DNA of 64,000 nt from Cubamyces lactineus. Its lineage: Eukaryota > Basidiomycota > Agaricomycetes > Polyporales > Polyporaceae. The notes below the pieces were generated by a model. That model did not search any database. It was not told the DNA's origin and worked only from the letters and a program-made list of their open reading frames with translations. Below are positions 44,815-57,400 of this stretch, in pieces. The stretch lies in NCBI GenBank assembly GCA_022376465.1, contig JACDTU010000001.1:1674001-1738000 (forward strand), in the 5' to 3' direction. The translations under genes and the position numbers were made by a program. Every line of letters starts with the position of its first letter. Position 1 is the first letter of the stretch.

Positions 44815-45357
44815 GCCTATTTTGATGCCCTGGTGGAAGATGCGTGTGGTTTGAACGAAAGGTGCTCGAGGGTAGCGTATTGGCTTGTTAGGATGACGTA
44901 TGCATTTGGTGGCTATAGCTTGGCTTGTCAGCAATCGCGAAAATATCGATGCATTTCGTGCGAAGAATCGGAGGTCCCGCGGGTACATTGTTCAGCTGCA
45001 AAAGAGGAAAGCTGCGGTAGGAGATTTCGCAGCAGTGGAATCTGACCAACTTCTTCGTCAATACTTATTACATTCGGTCAAGCTGGGGCCGACACATCTG
45101 CCCCAAGCACTACGAGACTGAGGTGGTGCACTTGCGAAAGAGCTCAAAGCCATCCGCCACCGGCCAGCGTCTCTTGTGTGCACGTGGCGAGGATGTCCAA
45201 AACGGGTGATTGTTCAGCGTGAGGCCGACAAAGCTCGCTCACTCGCCGCAGAGACCTGTCTCCACATCCCTTGTACTCGGTCTACTCTGCCCTCCCATCT
45301 TTGCGCCTGTCTCCTCATACTCTTCAACTACCACCACCATCCTCAGGAGAACCTGCC
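44815..45357. other. Divergent promoter region, aldo-keto reductase/RING-like gene
   Basis: The 543 bp hold both 5' flanks. CT-rich stretches precede the ATG at 45358, as is common for fungal promoters. Nothing else was seen. Confidence 0.4.
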
Positions 45358-47479
45358 ATGGCGGCCGTATCGTCATCGCGGTCGTCGCGAATCGCAAGCC
45401 CAGAGATTATTGATGTCGATGCCTTGGACGATGACGGGATCGTCTACGCCGGCTACAACCAACGTCTTGCGCCACAACCCGTCGCTGGGCCTTCTGCAGG
45501 TCCCAGCTCCTCCGCCCACTCTAGCCACGACGATGAAGTGACCTACACTGGTTTCAGAGTGCGCTCCCCTAGGCGAGCGTCTCGGGCTCGAAGTAGCGCC
45601 CAAGCGGGGCTCCCAGCGGGCTCCTCAGGCGACAATGCGATTGTACTGGACGACGACGAGTACGTCCCAGGACCCAGCTCAAGTAGGAGATCAAATAGTG
45701 AGTTCGCCAAGCCCTCTGTGCGTCCGTCGCTGACGGGACTATCATGCGATAGGACATCGTTCACGGCTCTTCTCTCCGCCACCACCTCCCGCACAAAGAG
45801 GGCACACGCCAGGCGTGCCTCCTCTTCCGCCACATCTCTCCGCGCAAGCCTCTCATCCTAGAAGGAGTCGCGCACATGTTGTTCCCCCTCCTATCCGCCC
45901 CTTGTCGAATCCGTTACCCTTTGAAGCTGGTCTCCCTCCTGCACGCCCTCGATTGCCACCCCGAAATGAGCCCCCGGCGCCGGCAGCTGCCCCGCGGTCG
46001 CATCATCAGCCTGCTATGGGCCTCGGTGGTGCACTCATTGCACTCAATCGACAGAACGCTCTGCAAGAAGCGAATCGCGCCAGCCGAGAACGCGAGCGCG
46101 CGTCCCGCGGGTTCAACCTGCCCAGCTTCACAGATATCCTTAGGCGGATGACAGGCTTTGGCGACGAAGGCAGTGAGCCCGCACGTCCAGATGCCAACGG
46201 CGCTGGGTGGAGAAGTCGTTTCTGGCCTTGGTCGTGGGGCCTCCCCTCTCTCGAGGCGGAGCACGACGCCCCATTCCCATTCGACCACGAAGACGCCTGG
46301 CTTCGCGTTCCGGATCGCCCAGTTGACTTCCGCTTTGGAGGCGGCGGGTTTGAGCCTGGTCGCTTCGGCCCCGTCCCGGAGAAGGTCCCGCTGTGGAAGC
46401 CCGAGTACACCCATCCTTACAAACTAGGGCCCGGATTCACGCACGACTTCGCTCCACCAGAAGAACCCACGTCCGGACCCGGGTCGTCTCCGATTGTTTT
46501 GGATGAAGACGCGGCTGGCCCGAGCAACGCAGGGAGCTCGTCTTCTAGCGCCACCGCCATCGAGACCACCCTCGTCTGCGCTCGGTGCCTCGAGCCGCTC
46601 GTCCTCGCACCCGCTGATGGATCGTCGTCCGAAGACATGAAGATGCGGCGAGTCTGGGCTCTGCGCTGTGGGCATATGCTGGATGGGAAGTGCATCGCAG
46701 AGCTAATGATTCCTCCAGAGGCCCCGGCTGCCCCTATGTCCGCCGAGCCCTCCGAAGAGCAACTTGTTGCGAGCGGAAAGGGCAAAGGCAAGGCTCTACC
46801 AGACGCGGACTCGTCGATGCAGTGGGAGATGCCTGTCGCGCAGGGTTCGTCGCCAGAGCCAGACCGAAAGGGCAAGCGTAGAATGGTCGATCCGCCCGAG
46901 GGCGAGTCGCCTGCGAAACGTCCAGCTCCCTCTGCCTCTATCCCTCCTGCCGCTGCTACCGCCACAGTCTCATCCTCCTCCACTGCCGAGCCCCAGCCCA
47001 ATTCTATACGGTCGCGGCTGCGCTCGCACGCCCGCAATGTTGCCGACGTATCTCCCTCCGAACCCAGCGCACCAGGGCCGTCTGCGCATGTGACGCCTAC
47101 GTCCGCATTCGCATCCGCACCTCAGGCCGCTGTCGCGCACGCAGGTCCCCCGCCGCGCAGGAGCAGACGGCAGTCCGGCATTCTTGTCCCTCCTCCCCCC
47201 GCACTTCCTGGAGCGCACGCCCGTCATGAGCACCGGCGTGATCACGGTCGCGACCGCGGACAAGGGCACGGACACGGACATGGACATGGAGGACATGGAC
47301 ACGGGCGCTCGAGAGGCAAGGGCAAGGGCCGCGCGAAGGTTGAGCGGCCGCCCGTCATTGAGGCCGAGCACGAGTGGAGGTGCCCCGTGGCTGGGTGCGG
47401 ATGCGTGCACTACAGCGTCCGGGTGGAGGGCGTTTGGAAGACGGACGAGGGCCGCGGGCCGATTGCGCTCTTTGTGTGA
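45358..47479 (+). CDS. RING-like zinc finger protein with disordered insert
   Basis: Two exons (45358-45697, 45753-47479) give 688 residues. Acidic patches ASPEIIDVDALDDDGIVYAG and DNAIVLDDDEYVPGPSSS lie near the N-terminus, and a third (SPIVLDEDAAGPS) at about 360-375; the I/V-V/I-L/D-DDD/E core looks like SUMO-interaction motifs. A cysteine/histidine site starts at about 390 (VCARCLEPL, WALRCGHMLDGKCI), the remaining ligands appear to come ~230 residues later (EWRCPVAGCGCVHYSV), and between them is a Ser/Pro/Lys-rich insert plus a run of Gly-His repeats. The pattern suggests a split RING/SP-RING-like fold, possibly a SUMO-targeted ubiquitin ligase. This is inference; the gene model itself is secure. 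Confidence 0.75.
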
Positions 47480-48589
47480 TGAAGAGCGCATCGCGCCGGC
47501 TTGCTCTTGGTTTGATGTTGGATTGGATGGATGGGTTTTTCGGTTTTGGCGTCAGATTGCGTTTGCATCTGCATAATCTCATCGCATCGTGCATTTCTAC
47601 TCACCTTGCGGGGTTCTGATGGTAAGACGACATCAACCGTGGTGTGCACTCGCTTTGTGCGCTTGCACATCGTTCATCGCGTTGAGTACGCTATGAGGTC
47701 GCTCAGAGGAGCATCGTAGCGGATGATTCGTACCTTTGACAACAACAGTCGAAGCTGCTCACTGGGGATGAGGCCTATCATCCAAGTACTTGGTGGCGGG
47801 AAAATACCTGCACATGTTAAGCCTCCAAGCTCAAGGCCAGTGGGATGAATACGCTGAGCCTCTTGCCGTCGTCAGATGTTGGCAACGGCTACGTGCACTC
47901 GTATGTTCAAGTCTGAGCAGGCGAGAAATTGAGTGTGTTCAATTCTTGCTATGAGACAATATATCTCTATTGAATCCATGAATATAGAGGATACGACTAC
48001 CAATCGAGGTCTATAGCAGTAAGCAGATCTAGCATGCCCTCCGCAGGCTCCCCGGATTTCACCCCACAGTGTGCCTGGAGGGCACAGCCACAGGTGTAGG
48101 AGAGCCTCGTGGGAGAAATTGATGAGAGCGGGTGTGTCGGAGAGGGAGCCGGGGTGGCTGACGTTCATGGACTCATTATCTCCTCGCCGCAGAGGTCATG
48201 TCCTCTTCTGCGAAGGGCGTGGACGACTCGTGTCGTCCGCAAAGACCGCATTGCACGCTCATGTACGGCAGCATGGCCGCCTTTCAGGGCTTTGGGGGGT
48301 GTCGTTCTCATAGAACGGGTCTCCGTGCCGACGCGCGGACGTCGACAAGGTTGGGCAGCTGGCCTCGTTGGATATCCGCGTTTCAGCCCGCACAGCGACG
48401 GCGTTGCCGTTACTTGTGCGTGCGGCCCTGTCCCCTTTCTCCCTCTTTCTCCCGCTCTCTTCTTACCTATCGTATGCATCCCCTCTCGACTATTGCCGTT
48501 TGCTGAGTTCTGCTATCGTCTGCTTTGTTCACGACCTTCACGACCCCGGCTTTCCTACGCTGCCCACGATACTGACGACTACTACAACC
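47480..48589. other. Intergenic region
   Basis: The 1.1 kb between two plus-strand genes contain no recognised gene. The last 200 bp are CT-rich and probably the 5' flank of the gene at 48590. Confidence 0.4.
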
Positions 48590-50154
48590 ATGTACTACGA
48601 GATGTCCTCGAACGACACCACGTTTCCCGCACAGCGCCCGCGGATACTGCTGAGAGAGCTAAAGAAGCGCAGACACGTTCGTATACGCCGAGTTTCCTGT
48701 CTTACCTCCGTGCGAGAGAGTACTGACAGCAGCTGGCACCCAAAAGCAGCCCAAGAGATGGGACTCACTCCCATGCCTGAAGCTCGCGCCTGAGAACCGG
48801 CCGCTATTCGTCTGTGAGGGGTGCCGGTTTCCGAACGTGCTCTGCAGCGAGCTTTGTCCGTGGTGCCTGTGCCGCTGCGAGGTTGCCGCGCTGGTCGCGG
48901 TGGTGCGGCGGCGGCTGAGCTCGCCGACGTTGCTGAGCGACGCGCAGAAAGAGCAGCTGGCTGGCATGGAGAGCGCGAGGCGCGTGCGTGCGCGTGGCGG
49001 AGGACACGATGGAGAGACGTCATCCCACGGGAGTGTCACTGTTACCCGATGTGAAGGGAGTGTGCCCGCGCAGCGTGAGGGCGCCTGTGAATTTGAACCC
49101 GACACCGACTCTGCAGACGGTCTCAGCGTCCGGCGCAGGCATCGCAACGCCGTCCTCTACTCTGCTGCCGACGTCGTTGCTACGCCGACCCTGGTAACTG
49201 CCTCTTCTCCTCGCCCGCCTTTGTCTGCCCTTGTCCGCTCACCAAGCCTTTCTTCTCTTTCAGGTCTCTTCTTTGCAGCCATTTCTCGACGAAATCGCTG
49301 CGACGCACCTCGAGAACCAGATCCTCGAGCGAAGGACGATCCAAGTCGCATCAAGCACACCGCCGTCGACGCCTCGCAAACGCCCTGCACGATCCTCACG
49401 CCCGCACACGACCCCGATACGAATGTCCCCCCGCCATGGCGAGCTGACGGAACAGAGTGAGCCTCAGACCCCGCTTTCTGTCAACGTTCCACCTTCCCCG
49501 CTTCCCCACACGCCGTCGCTGCGCCGTAAGCGCCGCATGTCCGTCCTCCGACAGCGCTCCTCGTGCTCTCTCCGGCGGCGCGCGACAACCTCGGGCAGCA
49601 CGGCGACCCACCGACGCTCAGAGACCGCCCCATCCGTCCCTGCATCTCCGCGTTCCAAGGCGCACTCGGTGCGTTTCAGCTCGCCGCCGCCGTCACTCCC
49701 GACATCGGAGCCCGATGCGTTCCCCTTGGGACACCCGCAACGCCCGCTGTACACCGCCATCCGGAAGAACATGTCCCGGCCCGCGAGCCCTGCCCCAAGC
49801 ATGGGCTCCGGCAGCGCCGCCGCCGCCGCCGCTGCAGTCGACGCGGCGTTCCAGACGGCGGTGTACGAGCGGCAGACGCGCTCACTCGACCTCCCGCGGT
49901 TCAACTCGCTCGGGCGCTCGTACCTCAGCATGGCGGCGTACACGCGCCCGGTGCTCTTCCCGCCCTCCGCGAGCGGGTTCTCGGTGAGCGGGGAGACGGA
50001 GCTCCGGATGGACCTCGCGCGGAGCCGCTCGATGGACGGCGTGCCGAGCGACTTTGCGTTCCGCGAGATGAAGCCGGACGCGTCAACCGTGAAGGCGAAG
50101 GTGAAGAGCCTGGGCAAGACTTTGAAGAGCCTCTTGCGTGGGGGCAAGGCGTAG
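48590..50154 (+). CDS. Hypothetical protein with N-terminal Cys-rich motif
   Basis: Three exons (48590-48676, 48747-49193, 49264-50154) give 474 residues. After a basic start (RELKKRRHQPKRW) comes a cysteine motif, VCEGCRFPNVLC followed by ELCPWCLCRC, with C-x2-C spacing that could bind zinc. The rest is Ser/Arg/Pro-rich with short conserved-looking blocks: SLQPFLDEIAATHLENQILE, RRKRRMSVLRQRSS, RSLDLPRFNSLGRSYLSMAA and the C-terminal VKAKVKSLGKTLKSLLRGG, a basic amphipathic tail. I know no family name for this arrangement, which looks specific to mushroom-forming fungi (inference). The first acceptor (48747) was chosen because it preserves the KQPKRW frame; alternatives nearby change a few residues. 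Confidence 0.7.
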
Positions 50155-53100
50155 ACCGCACAGCCTCTGCATCGCACGATCGCGTGGCTTTCGCTCGTCC
50201 TGCATGATTCGTTTCTTTCTGTGTTTCTTGGATAGAACCCTAGACCGTCGTAATGTCGTACGTCCCCCTACCTCTCCTGACCTCGCGCGTCGATGTTCGA
50301 ACTAACCCAACTCTCTACTGCTACTACAGGGACACCCCGCATGGCACTGTAAACGCCTCGATACCACATGCACATATGCTTCATGTCACATACCCGTACC
50401 CATACCCCATGCTCACGACTCTATCACGATGTTGTATGGCTTTCGTCTTTTCGTAATAGGTTTCATTTGCACCATTTGCAGTGTGCGCACAGGCTTCCCC
50501 CCTCAGACACCGGATATCGCGAATGCTTATGTGTCCGGCATGCTCTGTCTTGAGTCAGACTCACCGAGTGAGTGTTCGTGCCATCGCCCCTTCGCGCTTG
50601 TCACAGGCACGGGATTTTGTCGTCACGCGTCCGACGCCCGTGAGACGATGGTCGCGCCCTCGGGCGCGTGCGCATCGTTTATGCTTCTAGCAGCAGCTTC
50701 CGGGTCGATCACGTCTAGTGTATAGTCGTATGCAGTACTATGCTAAGTAGCTAGGTGGATGTTGGTCATCGTCCCGCTCAGAACTTTTTAAGCCTGTCGA
50801 CGCCGCCGCCGTGGATACATTCGTTGGAATGGTCGAGACATCGCGTATTTCGTCTGACTGCGGAGACGGCAAAGATAGCATCTCGGGGGGTTTGTCAGCC
50901 TTTGTGGCGCCCACGCTGTGTCAGTTCTCCGTTCTTTGTGAGTCTTACTCAAGCGCTTGAAGAGACTACAAATCCGAGCATCGTAAGAATTGGTAGCTCT
51001 GTCATATGCGCACCTGCCCTAAAATGTGCGACATCTAACCTGTAGAGCGCCTGGGGGCTGACTGGACTACGGGGTAATGACATCGTGCGGGAGTTGAGAG
51101 TTCAGGCACGCCCAATAGGTTCTCTCAGTGTGACCAAAGCTTCGTGTTGAGTACATGTCAGGCCTGAGGATTGGGTCAGCTACGGCCAATCACCATCTCG
51201 CGCAGAAGCGTCAAACTTAAAGCTGGCTGGCTTCTTCCCCGCGGGGCGCGTTATGTGCGCGACAAGACGCCTCCATCGGCTCTCGGACGAAGGATGATCC
51301 TACATCATACGTTCAGCCAAGACAACCCCCACAAACGCAAAAGCCACAGACCTCTCACCGTGCACGATGGCCGTCTCTCGATGGACACCTACCGGTGGCT
51401 TGGCATTCCGACCGGACCATCGAAAACGGTGTGAAGATCAAATTGCAAGGCTCAATGGCAGCCATCCGGCCTCAAGAATGCGTGGTGGCTCATAGTGGGA
51501 CGACTTTGTTGCTTTCGACGCAGCGCCGTAACGTACTCGTGCTCCCCATGGGCGCATGCGCAGGCCTATCGCACGAGGCCCAGATGTAAGACCGTGCTTA
51601 GGTTGGGAGCTCGGGGCGCGCAAATGCCATCGCCGGGCGTACAAGGTTTGTGTATCGTTGAAGCTCCCCTGATGGACTGTAGAAGATGTGGTCATGCGCG
51701 GTGGTCTCAGAGTTCAGCGCGAGGCGCGTGATTGTCTATTACTGGGACGTTTACGCTCACTGCAGAAAGATAATGCAAGCCATCAATTCCGTGAATGGCT
51801 GGCATGTCCGATACAAGCACTGCAATGCATAGTCTGCGCACCTGCTCATTCTCTGCATTGTTTCCGGGCGCTGCTGTACGGGCGGGTTCCTGGGGCAGGG
51901 CGCGAAGGTAAGTCATACGAAAGCACCAAGGACGAACTAAACTTCCTGAAGACGACCCATAATAGCCACACGGCGGAAGACGGTGAGGGTTTGAGGCCGA
52001 CTTGCAGCGCTAGACGGATCCCAGAACTGACCAGACCAAGAGTCCTCAAACTTCTAGCCAACAGTTGGTGAGGTCTATCAGCGAAGACTCGTCGGACACA
52101 AGTGCCGAACAGATACAATGATAGAACACGTACCTTAACGTCAGGTTGGTGTTCGCAAAAACCGAACGTGCAATCCAATTGTTCCAACAGCAGGATAGCA
52201 TGAGCTATACTTGCTGCCTAGAGGGTTCCGGAAGACGGACGCTACAGGTTCTTGGCAGATGCGGAAGCATCTTATCTGATAACTCACGGATGATCCTCCT
52301 GATCCCAGCCTTCCAAGCGGGCTGGGGTCGAGCAGTATCAGCATCATCCGAGAAGATTGCCCTCGTGGTACGACTCGCTACGATGCATCTAGCAAGTTCG
52401 TCATTCGAATATGCGATGAGCGCAGGAGTTGGCGCCTAAACACGGTGGATGCAATGCGCTCGTAGTCGAGCTGCTGTCCGTGCCGTGCCGGAACATGCGG
52501 GAGCGAAGGACCGTAGGAGCACCTGTAGCATGCGGCAGGCGTACGTCGGGGAACTATTCCTAGACAGAAGACGAAAAAGACTGGGTTTGAGAGCCTATTG
52601 CAGGGCCAAGGTTGCTTTGGGTTTGACGTACCTTCGTCTTCTCTGAATCATGGGTCCATGCGCTGAGATCATAGCGCAAGCCGCATTGCAAGTCCGCCCA
52701 GAGCTCTGCCGACCTCCCCCAGACCAAGACCGCTCAGTGTAGCATGAACAGGGGAGCGAACAAGGCGACGATGACCGAGCGTAGGAATCGCTGCACATCC
52801 TCGGATCGCGCCGTTCATGCCGCCATTGAGCAACAAGGCCCAAAGAAGCAAACAGACGAGGGGGAGCTATGCATGACCACAGATCGAAGCTGCGCGCTCG
52901 TGCTTGGGACTTCTAGCGGGGCTATGCACATACGCCATAGCTCGAGCGGTGGGCGCCGCGTGCAAATCCTCGGCTAATGTTCGCCAACCACATGCACGCC
53001 TCCTACACAGTCGCGATGTCATCTAGGCCTCAGTCGGCAGTCGGCTCAGGGCAGCAAGGGCGGCCAGGACCATTTTTCCTGCAGAACGTCATTCATGTGG

Positions 53101-53448
53101 ATCTCGAGACAGACTCTTCGCGGTGCACGCGAGAGGGCAGATGGCATTGCAGGCAGCGATGAACTTCCGACCTTTCACGTAAGCCGTGAGGACTTTGTTT
53201 CCTAGATAGGACATCCGCGCCGAAATGATGCAAGTGATGTGGAAAGCAAGATGACACCGTTGCAAACGCGGTTTGCGCTCAGTCGGTCAGAATCTCGAAG
53301 ACGCGAGCCATATGACGCCCTTCGCGCCTGGGCATGGACTAGTATATATGTGTGGAGCAGCATGCAGATGGAGACTAAGACAGAGCAGCTCCAGCTCAGA
53401 AAAGCTAGTCCCTCTCAGCCTGCTTGATCAACCAACCAATCCACCGCG
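50155..53448. other. Gene-poor region
   Basis: No convincing gene was found in 3.3 kb. Scattered frames of 60-127 codons lack family signals and do not assemble with good splice sites. The right end holds the promoter of the small secreted protein. Confidence 0.4.
53343..53350 (+). promoter_or_regulatory. TATA box of small secreted protein gene
   Basis: TATATATG lies 106 bp upstream of the ATG at 53449. Confidence 0.5.
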
Positions 53449-53810
53449 ATGCAGACGAAGTCGTTGCTCACCTTCGCTGGTGTCGTCCTCGCCGCCATCC
53501 TTGGTGCCCGTGCAGAGGAGCAGGCAGTACGTCACGCTCGCTGTATGCAATGTGGGCCCCAGGCAAAAACTCACCTTCGTATGTGTTTGCACAGGCCGTT
53601 ACAACGCTGTGGGTGCCTACCGCCACGGTGGTAGAGACCAACACATACACCGCAACTCGTATCGAGCAAATCTGGACGACGGTCCCACCCTACGAATGGG
53701 AGACGACGTTCCCCATCACTTGGACCGCGACGGAGACTGTAACACAATACGCATCTGTGGTGACGAACGTGCCGCAACGTCGCCACGCTCGAGACTTTGA
53801 GACGTCGTGA
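53449..53810 (+). CDS. Small secreted Thr-rich protein
   Basis: Two exons (53449-53526 and 53595-53810; 68-nt intron, GTACGT donor) give 97 residues. A signal peptide covers about residues 1-22 (MQTKSLLTFAGVVLAAILGA, cleavage near ARA). The mature part is Thr-, Trp- and Tyr-rich (QIWTTVPPYEWETT, ITWTATETVTQY), contains no cysteine and ends in a basic/acidic tail with a possible Arg-Arg site (VPQRRHARDF). The many Ser/Thr residues suggest O-mannosylation. It fits the loose class of small secreted proteins of wood-decay fungi; a cell-wall or interaction role would be speculation. A TATA box and CT-rich leader support it as a real gene. Confidence 0.75.
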
Positions 53811-54440
53811 ACATCATGGTACGCTCACCTGCTCAGTCGTGGCTGGGGTTCACATAACAGACGCTAAAGAGGACTGTAGATGCCACCACGCTGACGACCG
53901 TTCATGTCCATTGTATCTGACCTGGGGGTGTATATTAGTTGATTGTATTATCTTAGTCGGGTTTTGGAAGCACCTAAGTAATCCTTACCCGCATCGTGCT
54001 TGCATCCTGCTGTGAGATGATGTACGCTGTTGACCAAAATGCATCCGTTGCATCGGCTCTATTCGATGTCCTCTTATATACCATTCTTCGTCAGTAAGTT
54101 GGCGTACCAACAACACAACGCCCACACGAAACATTACCCGTCCCTTCATTGCTGACTCCAAGTAGAACGCCTCTGACGCTAAAAAGTTCTCGTTGCTCCT
54201 AATGTTGCAGTAAGTCGCGGCGAGTATGCGCAGGAACAACTCACATCTTATCCAAGGGGACACAACAGCCCACGCGTACCACCACACATAGCCAGGCTAA
54301 TTAAATCACAGGCAGAGACAGCGTAGTAGACCGTAGTAGTCGGCAAATAGCAAGCGAAGACGCGTAGGCGAGCGCGTTCAGCTGAGCTACACGACGCACG
54401 TGACTGCTCCGCGACTTTTTGATCAGTGCGAGTCAGGTCG
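53811..54440. other. Intergenic region upstream of alanyl-tRNA synthetase
   Basis: This 630 bp gap contains no recognised feature; it should hold the synthetase promoter. Confidence 0.4.
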
Positions 54441-57400
54441 ATGAGGGCTTGCATGCTTCTCAGAGGCTTGCGGCCCTCTTTCTTTCATCGTCCACCATCG
54501 TCTCGCTTGTTTGCTAGGATGTCGTCCTCGGAGACCTCCCCCTGGACCGCTGCTAGAGTCCGCCAAGAGTTCTTCGACTACTTCAAGTCCAAGGACCACA
54601 CCTATGTCCCCTCTTCGTCGACCATCCCGTATGAGGATCCTACTCTACTTTTCGCGAATGCGGGCATGAACCAGGTGCGTACACTATCGATCGGCTGTCA
54701 GGATTATACCTGATATGCTCCACAGTTCAAGCCCATCTTCCTGGGCACTGTTGACCCTCAGTCGGAGTTCGCGCGACTGAAGCGTGCCTTCAACAGTCAG
54801 AAGTGTATTCGTGCAGGGGGGAAGCACAATGGTGGGTCGATCAAACCAATGTCAACTCCATCTAACACGTGTTTATACACCTGAAGACTTGGAGGATGTC
54901 GGCAAGGACTCCTATCACCATACCTTCTTCGAGATGCTGGGCAACTGGTCTTTCGGGGATTACTTCAAGGTGTGTACAATGCGTTATGCAGATGAGTTTC
55001 CTGCTCACATCGTACGGAGCGTAGAAAGAGGCTATCGCATACTCTTGGGAGCTCCTGACCCAGGTCTACAAGCTCCCCAAGGAGCAATTATACGTTACCT
55101 ACTTCGAGGGCGACCTCAAGAATGGCCTCGAGCCTGACTTGGAGGCGAAACAATATTGGCTCGATACGGGCGTACCCGAAGACCATATTATCCCTGGTAA
55201 TGCCAAGGACAACTTCTGGGGTATGTTGACGCCACACGCACACGACCTGCCATATCGTATTCATCAGCTCGGTTGTAGAGATGGGCGCGACCGGTCCTTG
55301 CGGACCCTGCAGGTGAGTTATCGCCGACAGCATTCCCATCATCGTCGAAAGTCCATTCTCACGATGCTCTAAGTGAAATCCACTTTGACCGGATAGGCGG
55401 ACGCAACGCCGCAAGTCTCGTGAACCAAGACGACCCGGATGTCCTGGAGATCTGGAACAACGTTTTCATCCAATTCAACCGCGAGGAGGATGGCTCGCTG
55501 AAGCCCCTGCCAGCAAAACACGTTGACACTGGCATGGGTTTCGAGCGTCTCGTCTCCGTCGTACAGAACAAGCGCTCTAACTACGATACCGACGTCTTCC
55601 TGCCCCTCTTCACGAAAATCCAGGAGTTGACCGGCGTGCGGCCATACTCTGGCAAGTTCGGCGACGAGGACGAGAACGGTATCGATACCGCATATCGTGT
55701 TATCGCCGATCACGTCCGGACCTTGACGTTCGCCTTGAGCGACGGCGGGGTTCCCAACAACGTTGGTCGTGGATATGTCCTCCGCCGAATTCTCAGGAGA
55801 GGTGCACGTTTTGCACGCAAGAAGTTGGGCGTGCAGATCGGCTCGTTCTTCTCGTCATTGGTACCAGTCGTCGTGGAGCAAATGGTATACGCCAAGTCAG
55901 CCATAGGTGTCTGTCCTTGATAGCTGACGATAGTTTCTCAGGGCTCTGTCTTCCCCGAGCTCACCCAAAAGACCGCTGAGATCAAGGAGATTCTTGACGA
56001 GGAAGAGGAGTCATTCTCGCGTACACTCGATCGTGGTGAGAAGCTCTTCGAGCAATATGCGCAGAAAGCGCTCCAGTCCGGACAGAAAGAGTTGTCTGGC
56101 AAGGACGTCTGGCGTCTATATGATACCTACGGCTTCCCCGTCGACCTTACGCGTCTTATGGCGGAGGAGCTGGGCCTTAGCATCAACGAGGCCGAGTTCG
56201 AGGCTGCGCAGGCACACTCTAAGGAGGCTAGCAAGGCGGGAGTGAAGAAGGGTACCGGGGAAGTCGTTGCGCTCGATGTACACGACATTGCTGCCCTGGA
56301 GAAGAACGACTCTGTGCCAAAGACCGACGATTCGTTCAAGTTCCGTACGTCTAGAGTTCTCAAGCTTATCATTCGTACGGATCATAATCTGTTTGTACAG
56401 AGCAAGGCAACATCACTGCCAAGGTCGTTGCTATCTACCACAAGAAGGCGTTCCTGCCCTCTACCGAGGAGATCGCTGATGACACGACCTTCGGTGTCCT
56501 CCTGGATCGTACAAGCTTCTACGCGGAGTCTGGTGGTCAAGAGTACGATACGGGAAGCATCATCATCGACGGTGTCGCGGAGTTCGAGGTCACGAACGTT
56601 CAGGTCTTCAATGGCTACGTACTCCACATCGGGCATATGAAGTACGGTAAGCTCAGCGTTGGCGATGAGATCGTCTCCTCATATGACGAGGTTAGTCTTG
56701 ATTGGTACTCGAATGGACGGCGTCAGCTCATTCAGCTATAGCTCCGCCGATGGCCCCTCCGTAACAACCACACCGCGACACATATCCTCAACTACTCCTT
56801 GCGTGAGGTCCTCGGTGACCACATCGACCAGAAGGGTTCACTCGTCGCACCCACCAAGCTTCGTTTCGACTTCTCGCACAAAGCCCAGGTGTCCGGACCT
56901 GAGCTCTCGAAGATCGAGTCATTGAGCCAGGATTGGATTCGTCGGAACGTTCGAGTATTCGGAAAGGAACTCCCCCTTCCCGAGGCGCAGAAGATTCACA
57001 GCTTGCGTGCGGTGTTCGGCGAGTCCTACCCCGACCCCGTACGCGTCGTCTCGCTCGAGTTCGATGTCGACGAGATCGCGAAGGATCCCCAGAACCCGAA
57101 GTGGCGCAGCACAAGTATCGAACTTTGCGGTGGAACGTGCGTATCCGTCTTATCGCTGCGCTAGGCCCGTTCTCATATTTGGATCCGTTCCGTGCAGCCA
57201 CGTCGCGAGGACTGGCGAGATTAAGGACTTCGTTGTCACAGAAGAGTCCGGCATCGCGAAGGGCATCCGTCGAGTAGTCGCGGTCACCGGTCATGAGGCT
57301 GCCGAAGCGCGTCGTCTCGGCGACTCGCTCACTGCGCAGCTCAACCGCATCGAGTCCATGCCTGACGCGGAGAAGGACGCAGCTCTCAAAGCGTACACCG

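Noticed and set aside
45914..47491. Several minus-strand frames of 130-206 codons
   Set aside because: They are antisense to the 575-codon second exon of the RING-like gene and lack independent signals.
49464..50177. 237-codon minus-strand frame
   Set aside because: Antisense shadow of the last exon of the gene at 48590; reverse-complement bias only.
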